NCBI GenBank assembly: GCA_038496675.1
Contig: CM076648.1
Location: 20,146,365 to 20,210,364, forward strand
Direction of reading: 5' to 3'
DNA length: 64,000 bases
From: Rachycentron canadum
Taxonomy: Eukaryota > Chordata > Actinopteri > Carangiformes > Rachycentridae
The notes beneath the pieces are model-generated. The model saw only the letters and a program-made list of their open reading frames with translations. It ran no database searches and was not told the DNA's origin. How positions within the stretch are numbered: the first letter of the stretch is position 1; each line of letters begins with the position of its first letter. Positions 26,001 through 37,737 of this stretch are shown one piece after another. The translations under genes were made by a program, and so were the position numbers.

Positions 26001-28400
26001 ATTAGTGAAGGGCCTGCCACGTTGTCATGTGCTGTGTATGATGTGACTGATTTCATTACAATGCTTTATTGCTTTTGCAGGGAAACTTATTGTCGGCTCA
26101 TATCGCTGTGGCCCTAACGTGATTACAAACACCAGTCAATAGTGCAGTCTACCATCAGATAGAAAAATATGACCAACACATTAGCAATTGATTAAAAAAA
26201 TAAATAAAAAAAAATACAGGGACTCAGAGACTCCTCAAGACTAAAGATACTAAAGAGACAATATCCTCTGCATTGCCTAAGACATAATCAAATTGAAAAT
26301 TATATCCAACACATCCAGTCAATACCTTGATTTCCTGAGAGTGTGACTCTCTAAGCACATTTCACTTTCTTCTTTTCGCACAACATATTCACAGGCATCA
26401 CTGCACACTTATCTCAGCTCATGACTGACCCTACCGAGTAAAATAGAATAAAACGCCTGTCTGTCTCTTTAATTTCTGGCACTCTGGCAATTACATCAGC
26501 CCTCGTTCATTCCAGCAGGATCCAAAAGCTCTGGTCAGAATTACAGACATATTAAAATGCTGCAGCCACAGTTTGGGTACATTGGGGTCAGTGGTGTCAC
26601 TGGAACTGATTAATTCATTAAAAACCATAATCCCTCCAGATTTCCGCTCAAGCATACATGACCCATTTCTCTTTAATATAGCAATGTAAAACTTTCACGA
26701 GACTCCTGAAAGCAGGTAATTTGTGCCCTAAATGCAGCGGATGATTTAGCACTTCCATCTGGTTAGCCTGCTTGGCTTAATTGGTTTGACTCAAGATGCT
26801 AAAATAACACCTAAAAAAACACTCGCCCATTCCCTAGTTGCGGTGTTATTCTGAGCAACAACACATTTCAAACACAAGGATGAGCTGCGTCCATCAATGC
26901 ACCTAACAAAGATTGTGTGTACGTGTAGCAAAATGCACATAGCATCGAATAGAAACCAAAGTGGATGTAAATGACCTTTAGAGAAGGGTTTCATCCTAAG
27001 AGGTGCATGCAGTAAGTAGATGCTTGTAATGCATCCAAACTCACTCCACACTAGCTCCACTAGTAGTGTCTGTATCCAATATGCTCCATCGCTATCTCAG
27101 CCTGAGCGGCAAAGCAATCATGTATTTGTGAACTCTTGAATTTGCTTTGTCAGAGAGGTGTAGGGCTTGATGGCGTACACCATGTTTATGGCATTAAATT
27201 TAAAGAGAAAAAAAAAGACATGTGACCCACCTCTACCTGTGAATAGCTTGAGCTCCCGTCATGAGGACATTCCCATCATTGAGCTCCATTCCTCATCACC
27301 ACTACTACTAGTATCTAGGATTTGGGGGGAAGTACTGGACTCTAAGTGCCAGTGTCTTTCTATTCATGCACAGAAATGCACACAATTCGAATTGACAGCA
27401 CTTTGCCACCTCTACCTCTAAGTGATTGAATTCTTCATAGTAATCCTCTGATTTCATCTGAATATTTACTGTATGTGTAGTTTTTTCATCACAGGACGAC
27501 ATAGTTTCAGACATCAGCTGAGCCTGATGAAAATGTGCCATCAGAATGTCACTCAAGTTCCAGTTGTTTCATTAAAGTGTCATCTTGTCAGGTAACCTCA
27601 CATGATGGACGGCTGTATCGACCCTGTTCAGGTTCTTTCCGACCACACAGACCAGAGGAAAATTTGAAGCTCCTGCATCCCAGGACCCGAGGCAACCAGG
27701 AAATAACACTGGTTGGACGAGCCCGTCTTTGGTGAATTGCTCTCTGGGGATTATCTGTCAAAATTTTTCAGTTGGCATATACAGCAATATTAAAGACCTG
27801 GGTCAGGATCTCACTTGACAAGGTCTTCCTTAGTTTTTTGACAATAAGATAAGATGGCTGCTTGGGGTGTCATTTCTGTCTCTATTGTAGATAAAAGAAA
27901 AGGTTAATGCCTCTTTGGCGACGCCCTTCTGACACCAAGTCATTTTAGAATTGCAGAAGCAAAAAGAGTCACATATTTCTCAGTAACTTCCCCATACTGT
28001 TGCATTAAATGACAAACCGTTTAGCATAGTTGCATCTTTTATGATTTAGGAAAAATAAAAACTATCCATCCATCCTTTTTTTTTTCCAGCAACCTTTTCT
28101 AGTGGGAAAAGCAGAAAAAGGCAAAAATCAATCTGAGGATTTCACACAGGAAATAGTTATTGACATATTTGCTGGAGGATACAGAAGAGGGTCCTCCTGA
28201 ATTTATCCTTCCATGAGTTACCTCAAGCTATGTACTATTGACACATGAACCTAAAAACAAATAAAAAGTTCAAGTGATAGAACAACATCTGAACATGCAG
28301 CAACATCACTAAATAAAGAGAGATGAGAGTCTGTGATTAAATGTATGATTGCAACCAGAACATTTAATGACTGTTGTTATGGAGTCAATAGTGAATTGGC
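23020..28400. other. Non-coding; one perfect short hairpin
   Basis: No gene is recognised. A 129-codon minus-strand open frame (24773-25162) is AT-rich and shows no domain. Bases 25.9-26.1 kb and 26.5-26.7 kb are free of simple repeats and of balanced composition, so they could hide conserved non-coding elements, but only comparison could tell. Confidence 0.45.
24603..24635. repeat. 12-bp perfect inverted repeat, 9-nt loop
   Basis: TTTTACCTGCAG (24603-24614) is followed, after CCCCCACGT, by its exact reverse complement CTGCAGGTAAAA (24624-24635). Confidence 0.9.
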
Positions 28401-28409
28401 ACTAATAGC

Positions 28410-28450
28410 AAAAAAAAAAAAAAAAAAAGAAAAAAAAAGAAGAAAAAAAA
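28410..28450. repeat. A-rich tract with G interruptions
   Basis: A19 followed by GA8, GAAG and A8 runs. An open frame through it codes only for poly-lysine. Confidence 0.95.
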
Positions 28451-29016
28451 GACATTTCACTACTTCCCACTCTAATGCAACTATAGCAGGCACACATGGT
28501 GCCTGTGTTCTGTCCTGACCATAGACAATAATTACAGTTATTTACTTGCAGATAGATTTGGCCACATAAAATGGCTTTTGTTTTTTTTTAGACAGTATAA
28601 TTATACCGCAGTTGAAAAAAGAATACATCTTTTGATATGACAAACCTATATATTTTTTCAAAATTAAGAGTGAAAAGTCATGATTGAAATTACCTTTGTG
28701 TGTTTGCTTGTTTGATACATTCAAGCTTAAAAAGTGAATGTCTCTGAAAAGTTTGCCTCCTGCTATTAAAAGAAAATCCTAAAACTCACCCTTCAGAGCT
28801 GTGTAAAAATGTCATTCATGACATCTGTGCTACCACCAGTTCAATTTCCTGTCCGCTTTCATCTGTCAGAGAGGCTCCTCTTTCTTTCTGCATTTCCCCT
28901 CTCTGTCTATTACTCTCTCCCACCCTGCAACACTTTGAGCACAACATGCTTGTAACCCCTTAGTCCCACAACAGGGCTGGTGCTGCTGTCATCTGCTCTA
29001 AATGCCTTTCACAGGT

Positions 29017-29252
29017 AGTGTTGGGGCCCGCTCTGATCCAAGTGCTGCCTGGATCATTAAGGGACCCTGTGGCTCAAGCTTCTGTGAGCGATCATTTCCA
29101 ATTAGGTCTGCGTTTTGCACCACACGCACCTCGGCATCCGTGGGGGGACAGTGGTTCACAGTGCGAAAATCACTGAGGCGGAGAGAGAAACATTGGGACA
29201 AGTGCTCACACAGTAACATCGCCGCCCTGAGAGACACAGGACACGTTTCTGA
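29017..29252 (+). other. Exon-like CpG-bearing block, unverified
   Basis: The block is preceded by a pyrimidine-rich CCTTTCACAG (acceptor-like) and followed by TCTGAG/GTAATA (a good donor match). One plus-strand frame stays open right across it (open from 29002 to 29271) and it carries more CpGs than the flanking DNA. The translated peptide shows a basic RRREKHWDK stretch but no domain I recognise, and the minus strand is also open over nearly the same span, which argues for composition rather than coding. It could equally be a conserved non-coding element. Confidence 0.22.
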
Positions 29253-29269
29253 GGTAATAAACGCAGACT

Positions 29270-31240
29270 GACTAATTAAAATGAGCTTTTAGCAGTGGGA
29301 CTCGTGTTGATTTTGTGAGAGTGAAAGCTGGAACATTGGAATGCTGGACTAAATGACTCATCAAGCCATAATCATCTCTTCAGGTGAATCCATTTTCAAC
29401 ATCTATTCAAATAATCTGAAGAGTGTACTCACAAGTGATGTCCTCCCTGAAATTGTTCAGAGGTAGAAAAATGATCCAAAAATCAATAGTGCACTGTATG
29501 AATACACTGTCAAGAGTGCTAAAAATTTCAATTACTTTCACTTTTGTGCCAAAGTGGTTCTTCCCTCTTACTTTCTGTAGCTACGCAGAGCATTTCTAAT
29601 CCTCTTATTGTTCTGTAGACAATCAGTGATTAATCTTTAAAGTATCTGCAATATATGTTTCTGCAAAGTGGGGAAATCAGTTTTTTTAAGGCCTTGAAAT
29701 GAAGCAGCTTTTTCCTCCAGCGTTGCAGCATTTTTCCATTGTTTCCATTTGTTATTCCTATATTTCTAAATCAATTGTATTGACCACAGTTACATATAGG
29801 CAATGGATGTGGTATAAAAATTGTGGCAGGACTTGTTATACCTTTAAAAAAAATGAACAAACCAATGTTCTATATTTTGTTGAGTTGTATACTTGAATTA
29901 TCCCAAATGTTTCCAGCAAAATCTTATTTTAATCAAGGTAATGGTCTGTTTCATTTGGTCTGTCAATGGCATCATATCCCCTTTGTGCAATATGTCAGTG
30001 TTGTAATTGCCTGCCAGGCGCTCAAATTTTTTATCTAGTTTTAAAAAGGCCCATTTTTTTTTTTTTGATGCAAGTTTTAGTTCTTGGCTGTTTAACTATT
30101 TTATTTATCTGACCTGGGTGTTCAAATGAACAGAAAGGCAAGCTGAGCAACATGGGCAATGGCAGCTGTGAGATGCCCGAACGGCATCATTTTATCACCA
30201 GCTCCATTTGTTTTGGAGAGGAGGATCCTCCTGAACGACTGACACTGGAGGAATCCTGATCAGGAGAAGCTGGCCTAGGTTTAGGGTAAGGACGTTATTA
30301 ACAAGAGTAGAATAAGTTTACTTTATAGAACACTGGTAATTTATTTTGCCCATATGAAGCATGTGCAAAAAGTGGAGCACATTACATTGACAATTACTCT
30401 TTGCCCTGCCTTCAGTGGGTGTGTGAACCATTGTGGACCTGAATATGTGGTGTTCATGGCAGATTTATTTGAACTCTGCTGCAACCCCTCAAACAGGAAA
30501 ACAGCTCAAATGGATAGACAGAGCACAGATCTTATCCTTCACCAAGGATAGAGCCAGGAACAAAGCTTTTGTTAGGAGACAGCAACTCAAAAGGGAACTC
30601 TCACCATTTGCATGTGCATTATGGGATAGCGGCCGAACACTACAGGGAGACGCCACCGTGGGAAATGAGTTGAAACCTTTATAGCCTCAGTTCCTGTAGA
30701 AAATCGTCTCATAAAAGAGGATAACTGAACACTGACCACTGCACAACAAAAAAAAAAAAGAAAAGAAAAATCAACATGATGGTGGAAGGTGATGAATATA
30801 GCCTGGGCCGTCTGCATTGTGTGCACCACAGACAACAAACAAGTATTCAGTGATCACAGACCCCACGAAGCTACGGTCATACAGTGAATGAACTGCTACA
30901 TTAACAGCAGTACAGTCACCAGGAGGTTAATAATGCTGTAGAATTGTACTGCAAGATCAGGTATTTAGAAGAAAAAACATTAGCGACACATTCAATAGCA
31001 ACAAGTTTGCAACATGCCATGTACATAAATTAAAATTTTCTCATTTTGTTCATAGAAGCTGATTCAGACACAGTTATGTTTCCATCAAAATGTATTTGCC
31101 AAAATGTAAATACATTTAAATTAGTTGTATAAAATGAAATTTAGGAGAATAGGTTGTGCTAGCAACTAGCCATTCAATAGGGTCCCATTAGGACTGACAC
31201 AAGGATCTTTTAGGGAAGCAGTTGTTTTTCAAACTGGGTG
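29270..31240. other. Non-coding, nothing recognised
   Basis: Short chance open frames only; T-runs near 30054-30066 and an A-rich patch near 30750-30770. Confidence 0.5.
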
Positions 31241-31337
31241 ACTTTGAGACACTGAAAACTCCCCCGAGGTTTTCAGTGAAAACTCTCCCGAGGTTTTCAG
31301 TGTCCCAAAGTTTTCAAAAAAAAAAAAAAAAAAAAAA
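31241..31337. repeat. Fold-back containing a 24-bp tandem duplication, plus A22
   Basis: Two 24-base units (31255-31278 and 31279-31302, AAAACTCCCCCGAGG.. against AAAACTCTCCCGAGG..) differ at one base, and each can fold on itself. They lie inside a larger inverted repeat: 31241-31259 pairs with 31293-31311 over 19 bases with one mismatch. An A22 run (31316-31337) follows directly. Confidence 0.85.
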
Positions 31338-31339
31338 TT

Positions 31340-33650
31340 ATGGTGGGTGAAGAATTCCCAGCGCCTGTTGATGCGAGCCACAATCATTCAGCTGTCTGCC
31401 CTCAGCAGCGCATCCTTGCCCCTCAGCTTTGGAAGACGTGGCACCACATCCATCCCCCAGGAGATTGATGCCGCTCACTGCTTTCATCATGAAAGTGCCT
31501 TCGCATCCCAACAAATGCTTTCATCAGTTCACCAGGTATGTATGTAGGTCGCAGGAGGACACTCCACAGGAACTGCTGCCTCTGGGCCAAAAAACAAAAT
31601 ATCACTCATTGCTCATCATTGTCTGTGCAACCAGAATGCACATTACAACCTTCACATTCCATGCAACATGTATTATTGAATTTTGTATGGTGAAAGCAAC
31701 AACAAACTTATCATGGTTAAATGCTGCATCATGAAAATCTTAACCTTCAGTGTTTTGCTGCCCTCTCTGGTAGAGGACTTGAAGCCTGTTTGACCTCTGA
31801 CCACCACCACTGGTGTAGTCAGGTGTGGGCAGCTGTATGCTTTATTTACACCCACACCTAACAGTGATGTCACCGGGTGCTGGAGTAAGCTACACCTGGA
31901 CATCATTGGAGAAGAGTGAAGGGTTACACAACTGGAGGTCAGTAAAAACCACAACAGACTGCAACCTGCTAATTCTCTGACTGTGCAAGTGCAAATTGTA
32001 GCTCATGCATTCCCTGCTGCTCTTTCTAATATCCGTCATATGATCTGCGATAAAGGCCCATTGTCTTGTCCAGTAGTCTATATTCATAGTTTTTTTGTAT
32101 CTTCATGAAGGAAAAGCAAAGACAAGACCCTCACTATACCCTAAAACTGCACAAATGACTACAATACTATAATTGACATTAAACAAAATCCAGGTACAAT
32201 GCTGACATTTGCTTTTGGAGACTGGGTTGCAGGTTGAATTAGAATGATACGTTCTGAAGTCTGAAAAAAATGAAACCAGTCAATCCAGTGGTTTTAATGT
32301 TCTTCCAAGAAATAACTAAGTAAGTAAATTGGAATGAAGCAGGCTCGAAGGGAAGTCTGTGCTCGAGACCTTATGCCACGCAAGGGTGTGAAAAACAGCT
32401 GGCGGTGTGAAACAAGCCCAGATGACTGCGAGTGTTTAGAGAACAACTTCAAGCCTGCTTTGTGCACTGATGTGGAAGTTGTACGAGCCTCCCAGAGAGA
32501 AGGAGAACACCCGACAGAACTGGCCTTTTATACCCAGAGCTGCTCCAGTTGCATTGATGACCCACCCAGATGACCTATATCACACTTAACCGCTACCACT
32601 AATTGAAACCCTGCCAATACAGTGTGTGTATTTTAGTGTTGAGGCACAGAAGAAAATGTTTGCACTCCAGGAAAGTGTCTTTTTTTTTTCCCCAAAGCAC
32701 TATGGGAGAAATGTTGTAGGCTTCTAGTACTTTCTACCACCAGCTCTCTGGCTCTGTGGCCGGTGGGGGACTCACAGCAGTGGTGTCTTGTGGTCTGAAT
32801 CCTTTTGTTTAGCTGTGTCTGCTAAGATTAGTGGGTATTTTCTTTTGAGGATTAATGGGTTATTTTAGTCTCATTTTAATAGAATTGCTCCCAGTTGGTG
32901 GTTTTACTTGCAATTATGTTTGTGTCTGTCTCTCTCTCATTGCATGTTTAAGTAGCACAAGAGCCAACAAGTACACTAATAAAACTGTGCTGTAAATAGC
33001 AAATGAAGCAGACTAATTGTTGCATGCGATTCTGAATGGGTAGATATTTGTTTATGCTTATTTTTTTTCCTATTAAAATGGAACCAGCAGCCATAGATGA
33101 CTTCATCTTCATTTTATACATCATATGTAGCCAAATCGGGATTTTAACATAGCAATTAAAAAGAATCACTAAAATAATCTCCTGTCATGAGTACTCTGTG
33201 AGATTAAAGTGGATTATATTGGATTATGTCCATTGACCTGATTTACTGACCGACTGCGTCTTGTTATCCAAATCAGATTTGTAAATCTGACCTTCACCAT
33301 GTTGGATTTAGAGCTTCAGTTTTTTTTTTTTTTCATGCATAGAATAAGATTACACATAGGAAAGTTTGAGTGGAATCATTTCTTGCTTTAAAATAGATAA
33401 ATAAATAGAAAAGAAAAAAAAAAACATGTCTGATTCACGTATAATCAGTAAACACAGGAACTGCCTCTTCTGCACACTGAGATTAAGCAACTTCTGAGAT
33501 TTGGGTCACATGGAGTCAAACCAAAAACAGGAGGTCAGAATCATTTCCTGATCTTTGGAAGCAGAGTTCAGAAGAGTATAAACATCTACTATACTGTTAT
33601 AATTTAACTCAGTTAAATCAGTTATCGTTTACGTCTTAACTGACTTCATA
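31340..33650. other. Non-coding, nothing certain
   Basis: Bases 31350-31560 carry several CpGs and open frames on both strands. They include pyrimidine-rich AG and a CACCAG/GTATGT donor-like site, but no peptide I recognise. The 79-codon frame at 32334-32573 is also unrecognised. I do not call either a gene. Confidence 0.4.
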
Positions 33651-33659
33651 ATACTTGAC

Positions 33660-33750
33660 CTAAAAGTCTGTGGCTTAGGTTTTGTCAGACATAAACGTAA
33701 CCAGGTTAGGTTTAGAAAAACAGCTTGGGTTCAAATGATTACTTCATTAG
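33660..33750. repeat. Possible teleost interspersed-repeat fragment
   Basis: GTAACCAGGTTAGGTTTAGA followed by CAGCTTGGGTTCAAATGATT resembles a GGTTAGGTTTAGG-AAAA-TTGGGTTAAAATGA motif that recurs in fish repeats. It is too short and diverged for firm assignment. Confidence 0.35.
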
Positions 33751-34423
33751 TTTAAGAGGACACAAATGAGCTTTGAATCTGTGTGTATGCATAAATAATC
33801 CACCAGTTCCCCCTTTACCATTTAAGGACCAGCACCCAATCACACTTTACCATCATTCCTCAGTGCGATATGACAGGTGTTTTTAAATAGACAACCTTTA
33901 TTTAAAATGAAAATGGCAACAGGTTATTTCCACAATAGCCTGAACACATGAGTGACATTAACATTCTGAATGTCACAGCTTGTTCCTGGACACAAATTAT
34001 TTAAAAGCTCACAATCTTGGTGTTTGGCCACCAAGATAAATAATAAAATAAAACAGGTCAGCAGCCCACACATAGTCAAATTTGTGCAAAAATGTGTAGA
34101 ATTCATTCATACATAGAGAATGGAAATAATATTTTCTTTACATTATAGATTATTTTTCCCACCTGCAATGTAAATCAAAATGCTAATTTTTATGACCTGG
34201 CTTGCCTGATCTGTAGATCCATTGCAGTGCAGTTCTGGGGCTTTTGTCTTTGTGCTTACAAAGACAGTAGGAAGTGTCCTGTGTTAAATCCATTGTTTTG
34301 TTGACCTGTTCATGTGTTGCTGATGACAGAAAATGTAGCCACATACAAAACACTGTTACTCACTAAGTGAGAAGTTAGACAATGCAAGACACAATATTAT
34401 CTCACATGACTACTATCTGATTT

Positions 34424-34700
34424 TACACATAGACTGTCAATGGACATAGCCTCTATGAAGTTCAGACACTCATAGTGGGCTGCTTCACTGTTGCCATCTT
34501 GGCAGTGTCTGACTTTGACAAACTCATCTGAACTGAATGAAGTACTGTCCTTTGCTTCACAAACATGTTGTTTGTCTAGGAGAGGCTGACATCCCAAAGT
34601 GAACTGTCTAGACAAACATGAAGCCTCATGTTCTTGGACCAGGAGGGACAAGGTCTGACACTTAGCAAACAACAGATGGATACCTATGCGACTATAGACC
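34424..34700. repeat. Teleost interspersed element, fragment A
   Basis: It contains CATAGACTGTCAATGGACAT, then TTGCCATCTTGGCAGTGTCT, in the order seen in a dispersed fish repeat (CATAGACTGTATA..GGACGTAGC, then GCCATCTTGGCAGTGTC). The 102-codon minus-strand open frame over it is therefore probably not a gene. An 11-bp inverted repeat (TGTTTGTCTAG at 34569, CTAGACAAACA at 34608) lies inside. Confidence 0.45.
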
Positions 34701-35108
34701 TTCAACTATATGAACTGCATGTATAAAACTGTGCTCAAACCACAGAGAGATGTCAGACTTCTCTAACCCACTCGCAGGGGAAAAAAACTCTCTACTCAGC
34801 TGAATAGTATTGATGTGACTCTGGCTTTGTTGCCTACTTTGTTTATTGCCTAGTGTAATTTGTAATGTCATTTTTGTATGATTCTTTTATATTAAAATAT
34901 TCAAGCTTGGCTGAGTTGAACACGCTTATTTTCTCCCTAGGAAATTATAAGAAGTATTATAAGAACTTCCACCACAGAAAGAAAAGATGTGTGTGCGTGG
35001 AGCTGAGATTTTAGTGCATACCGGTTTGTGGCAAGCATACACTCCCCCATGCCTTCAGTTATGATGAACTTTAGGTCTTAATAAAATTGAAAAGGAAGGA
35101 AGAAATTA

Positions 35109-35260
35109 GCTAGAGAGACATAAATCATTTTTTGTAGCAGGCCATGAACATTTATTTCAACTGTAAAGTTGAACATTTTAACATGGGAGTCAATGGGGAC
35201 TGACTCACTTTTTGAACATTAAGTGGACAGTGTACAACCCCAGAGATTTCTGTATAGTTT
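35109..35260. repeat. Teleost interspersed element, fragment B
   Basis: The match to a remembered repeat consensus is good: AGAGACATAAATCATTTTTT, GTAGCAGGCCATGAACAT, CATTTTAACATGGGAGTCAA and TGGGGACTGACTCACTTTTT are in the expected order. Fragment A, 0.4 kb upstream, may be part of the same or a related insertion. Confidence 0.6.
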
Positions 35261-36000
35261 AACAGGAGGCATTTTCATGAACAACTTGATTAATTTTTTT
35301 TGGCTGCTTTTCCTACTGTGCAAAAACAGCAAGTTAAGAGTTACTGCTCCATCTCTGATCTGTTAAATCCATTGTCTTTCTCATTCAATTCCAGGCTGCA
35401 GTTTACCCTCCTCTTCTGTTGCAGCTCTGCATCCTCCAACACACCTCATTTTAATTGCTCAACAGCTTTATCATAATAGTTAGAGGTTACAGTTAACAAG
35501 ATGGCCAATTAATCCAGAATACTAATCAGGCAGTAATGAGGTGTCACAGAGATGGCAATAACTGCTGGCTGATCCACAAACAATGACAGGACAGTAAAAC
35601 TGACATTGGCCCAAATTAGCCCCCTGATTTAAATAGGTTGGAGGCTACTTTGTAGGAAATGACAGAATAATGTCAAGGACGTGCTTGTCACTCTGCGTTC
35701 GGTTCAGCTCTTGACATTTGTTCCAGTGAGATGTGACAGCATTTATCATGGTGATAGCATCTTAAACAAACATTTTTTAGTTTGCAAAGCTCTGATAAAT
35801 TGAATGGCTCCATTTTACACGGATAATTCCAGTCGTAATAATTTGTGAGCATCCATCAGAATCAAGCAGTCAACTTGTAGTATTCCACAATTTCATGTGA
35901 AAAAATGCGTTAACGGCCCGTCTCATCTTTGTTTTATTAAAATAACTCATCTGCAGCATGATAAAGATTTCTTTATTCAAAAACAGACAGAAAACTCCTG

Positions 36001-36005
<5 letters not shown>
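35260..36005. other. Non-coding, balanced composition
   Basis: No gene is seen. Bases 35500-35850 lack simple repeats and chance ORFs of note; this is a reasonable place to look for a conserved non-coding element. Confidence 0.4.

Positions 36006-36058
<53 letters not shown>
36006..36058. repeat. (TC)26 microsatellite at gap edge
   Basis: A pure TC tract running to within two bases of the assembly gap; its true length is unknown. Confidence 0.98.
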
Positions 36059-36060
<2 letters not shown>

Positions 36061-36436
36061 NNNNNNNNNNNNNNNNNNNNNNNNNNNNNNNNNNNNNNNN
36101 NNNNNNNNNNNNNNNNNNNNNNNNNNNNNNNNNNNNNNNNNNNNNNNNNNNNNNNNNNNNNNNNNNNNNNNNNNNNNNNNNNNNNNNNNNNNNNNNNNNN
36201 NNNNNNNNNNNNNNNNNNNNNNNNNNNNNNNNNNNNNNNNNNNNNNNNNNNNNNNNNNNNNNNNNNNNNNNNNNNNNNNNNNNNNNNNNNNNNNNNNNNN
36301 NNNNNNNNNNNNNNNNNNNNNNNNNNNNNNNNNNNNNNNNNNNNNNNNNNNNNNNNNNNNNNNNNNNNNNNNNNNNNNNNNNNNNNNNNNNNNNNNNNNN
36401 NNNNNNNNNNNNNNNNNNNNNNNNNNNNNNNNNNNN
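36061..36436. other. Assembly gap (376 N)
   Basis: Undetermined bases, bounded by (TC)n on the left and (AT)n on the right. Open frames that span it have no meaning. Confidence 1.

Positions 36437-36478
<42 letters not shown>
36437..36478. repeat. (AT)21 microsatellite at gap edge
   Basis: A pure AT tract starting at the right edge of the gap. Confidence 0.98.
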
Positions 36479-36479
<1 letters not shown>

Positions 36480-36480
<1 letters not shown>

Positions 36481-37100
36481 CTTGGAAATTAAAACTAAAT
36501 CAATATTGAATCCATACAAGTGAATTTACCTTTATAGAATTTGAAGGGGAATACGAAGATATCAATAACTTTTAATTTAGTTGTTTTAACACCGCAGGCA
36601 TGTTTGCATTGCAAAATAGTGTTTGCTGAAGGTACAGAAGACAAACAACAAAACCATAATGGTATAGGGGCAAGAGTGCAGTTAATAACTATTGATCACT
36701 ATTGAATTAAAACAATAATAACTCTGTTGGTTTGTCCAGCTGTGTGCCCCTTTGATATTGTTATCTAGTAACAATCCAGATGTTTGTAACACACTGAGGA
36801 AAAAAAGAACAGAAAGACAGCCTGTTTCTAAATATAGGACCACTGAATATATCACAGTCTCTGCTCTATTAACTATAAGGTCCACAGATGTGTACTGTTA
36901 ATTTTCCAACATGGGAGCGGGAGTGCTTTAAAATATGGCAACTAAATACAGATATCTTTATCTTCTTTATACTAAATATTTATGTAATGGGTTTTCTACC
37001 ATTTTTCAGCTTTTCCTCCTGATTTTGAAACGTCCACTTCCCCCCCATTCTGTCCTATTTACTGTAGCATTGGCTTGGGGAGGGCTGCAGGCGGAGTTGA
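36480..37100. other. Non-coding, nothing recognised
   Basis: AT-rich sequence with short chance open frames. Confidence 0.5.
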
Positions 37101-37106
37101 ACCCCA

Positions 37107-37145
37107 GCGTCACCCTGCCTATCTCTCAGATAGGCAGGGTGACGC
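37107..37145. repeat. 18-bp perfect fold-back, 3-nt loop
   Basis: GCGTCACCCTGCCTATCT (37107-37124), loop CTC, then the exact reverse complement AGATAGGCAGGGTGACGC (37128-37145). The stem is GC-rich and has no mismatch. Confidence 0.97.
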
Positions 37146-37149
37146 CAGC

Positions 37150-37706
37150 TTCTCCACTACTAGAGTGTAACCTTAATCCCCTGCTGGCTTCCCACCCGCA
37201 AACCCACAAATTTGTATTCATTGAAATACACGGCCAAACAGTCCACCAACCTCCCAGAAACTGCATCTCTGAAATTGTGGGGAAGAATTTTGTGTGTGTC
37301 TAATTCTGTGATGCTTTCTGAGGCTCCAGTAGTGTTGGGATATATTGTAAATAGTAAAAATAAATAAATAATATGAATAATTCCCCTTTTCATATGCGTC
37401 TGTATATAAAACAGTCTATTGACTCACAGAATCATAGAAAATGTAAAAATAACAACCACAAATATAATCAAATATATCAATTTTGCTCATAATTTTGCTG
37501 GATTATGAATCTAAAATCCAATACTGGACCAAATAAAATGCTACATGCATGAGTGTGCTCGCTATCTAAATACACAGAGCTTCATGATTTATTTACAAAT
37601 GGAAAGCCTCCTCCAAAGCGCATCTGTTGATAACTAATGTAGTTGGACACCTCTTCAGCCCCCTGTATTTTCCTGGGGATTTACTGTCTTGAGTAATTTA
37701 TATTTG

Positions 37707-37737
<31 letters not shown>

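Noticed and set aside
31406..31534. Possible exon with an AG acceptor and a CACCAG/GTATGT donor
   Set aside because: No recognisable peptide in any frame and open frames on both strands; not enough to call.
35897..36523. Open frames of 180-208 codons on both strands spanning the gap
   Set aside because: They consist of (TC)n, undetermined bases and (AT)n; no coding information exists.
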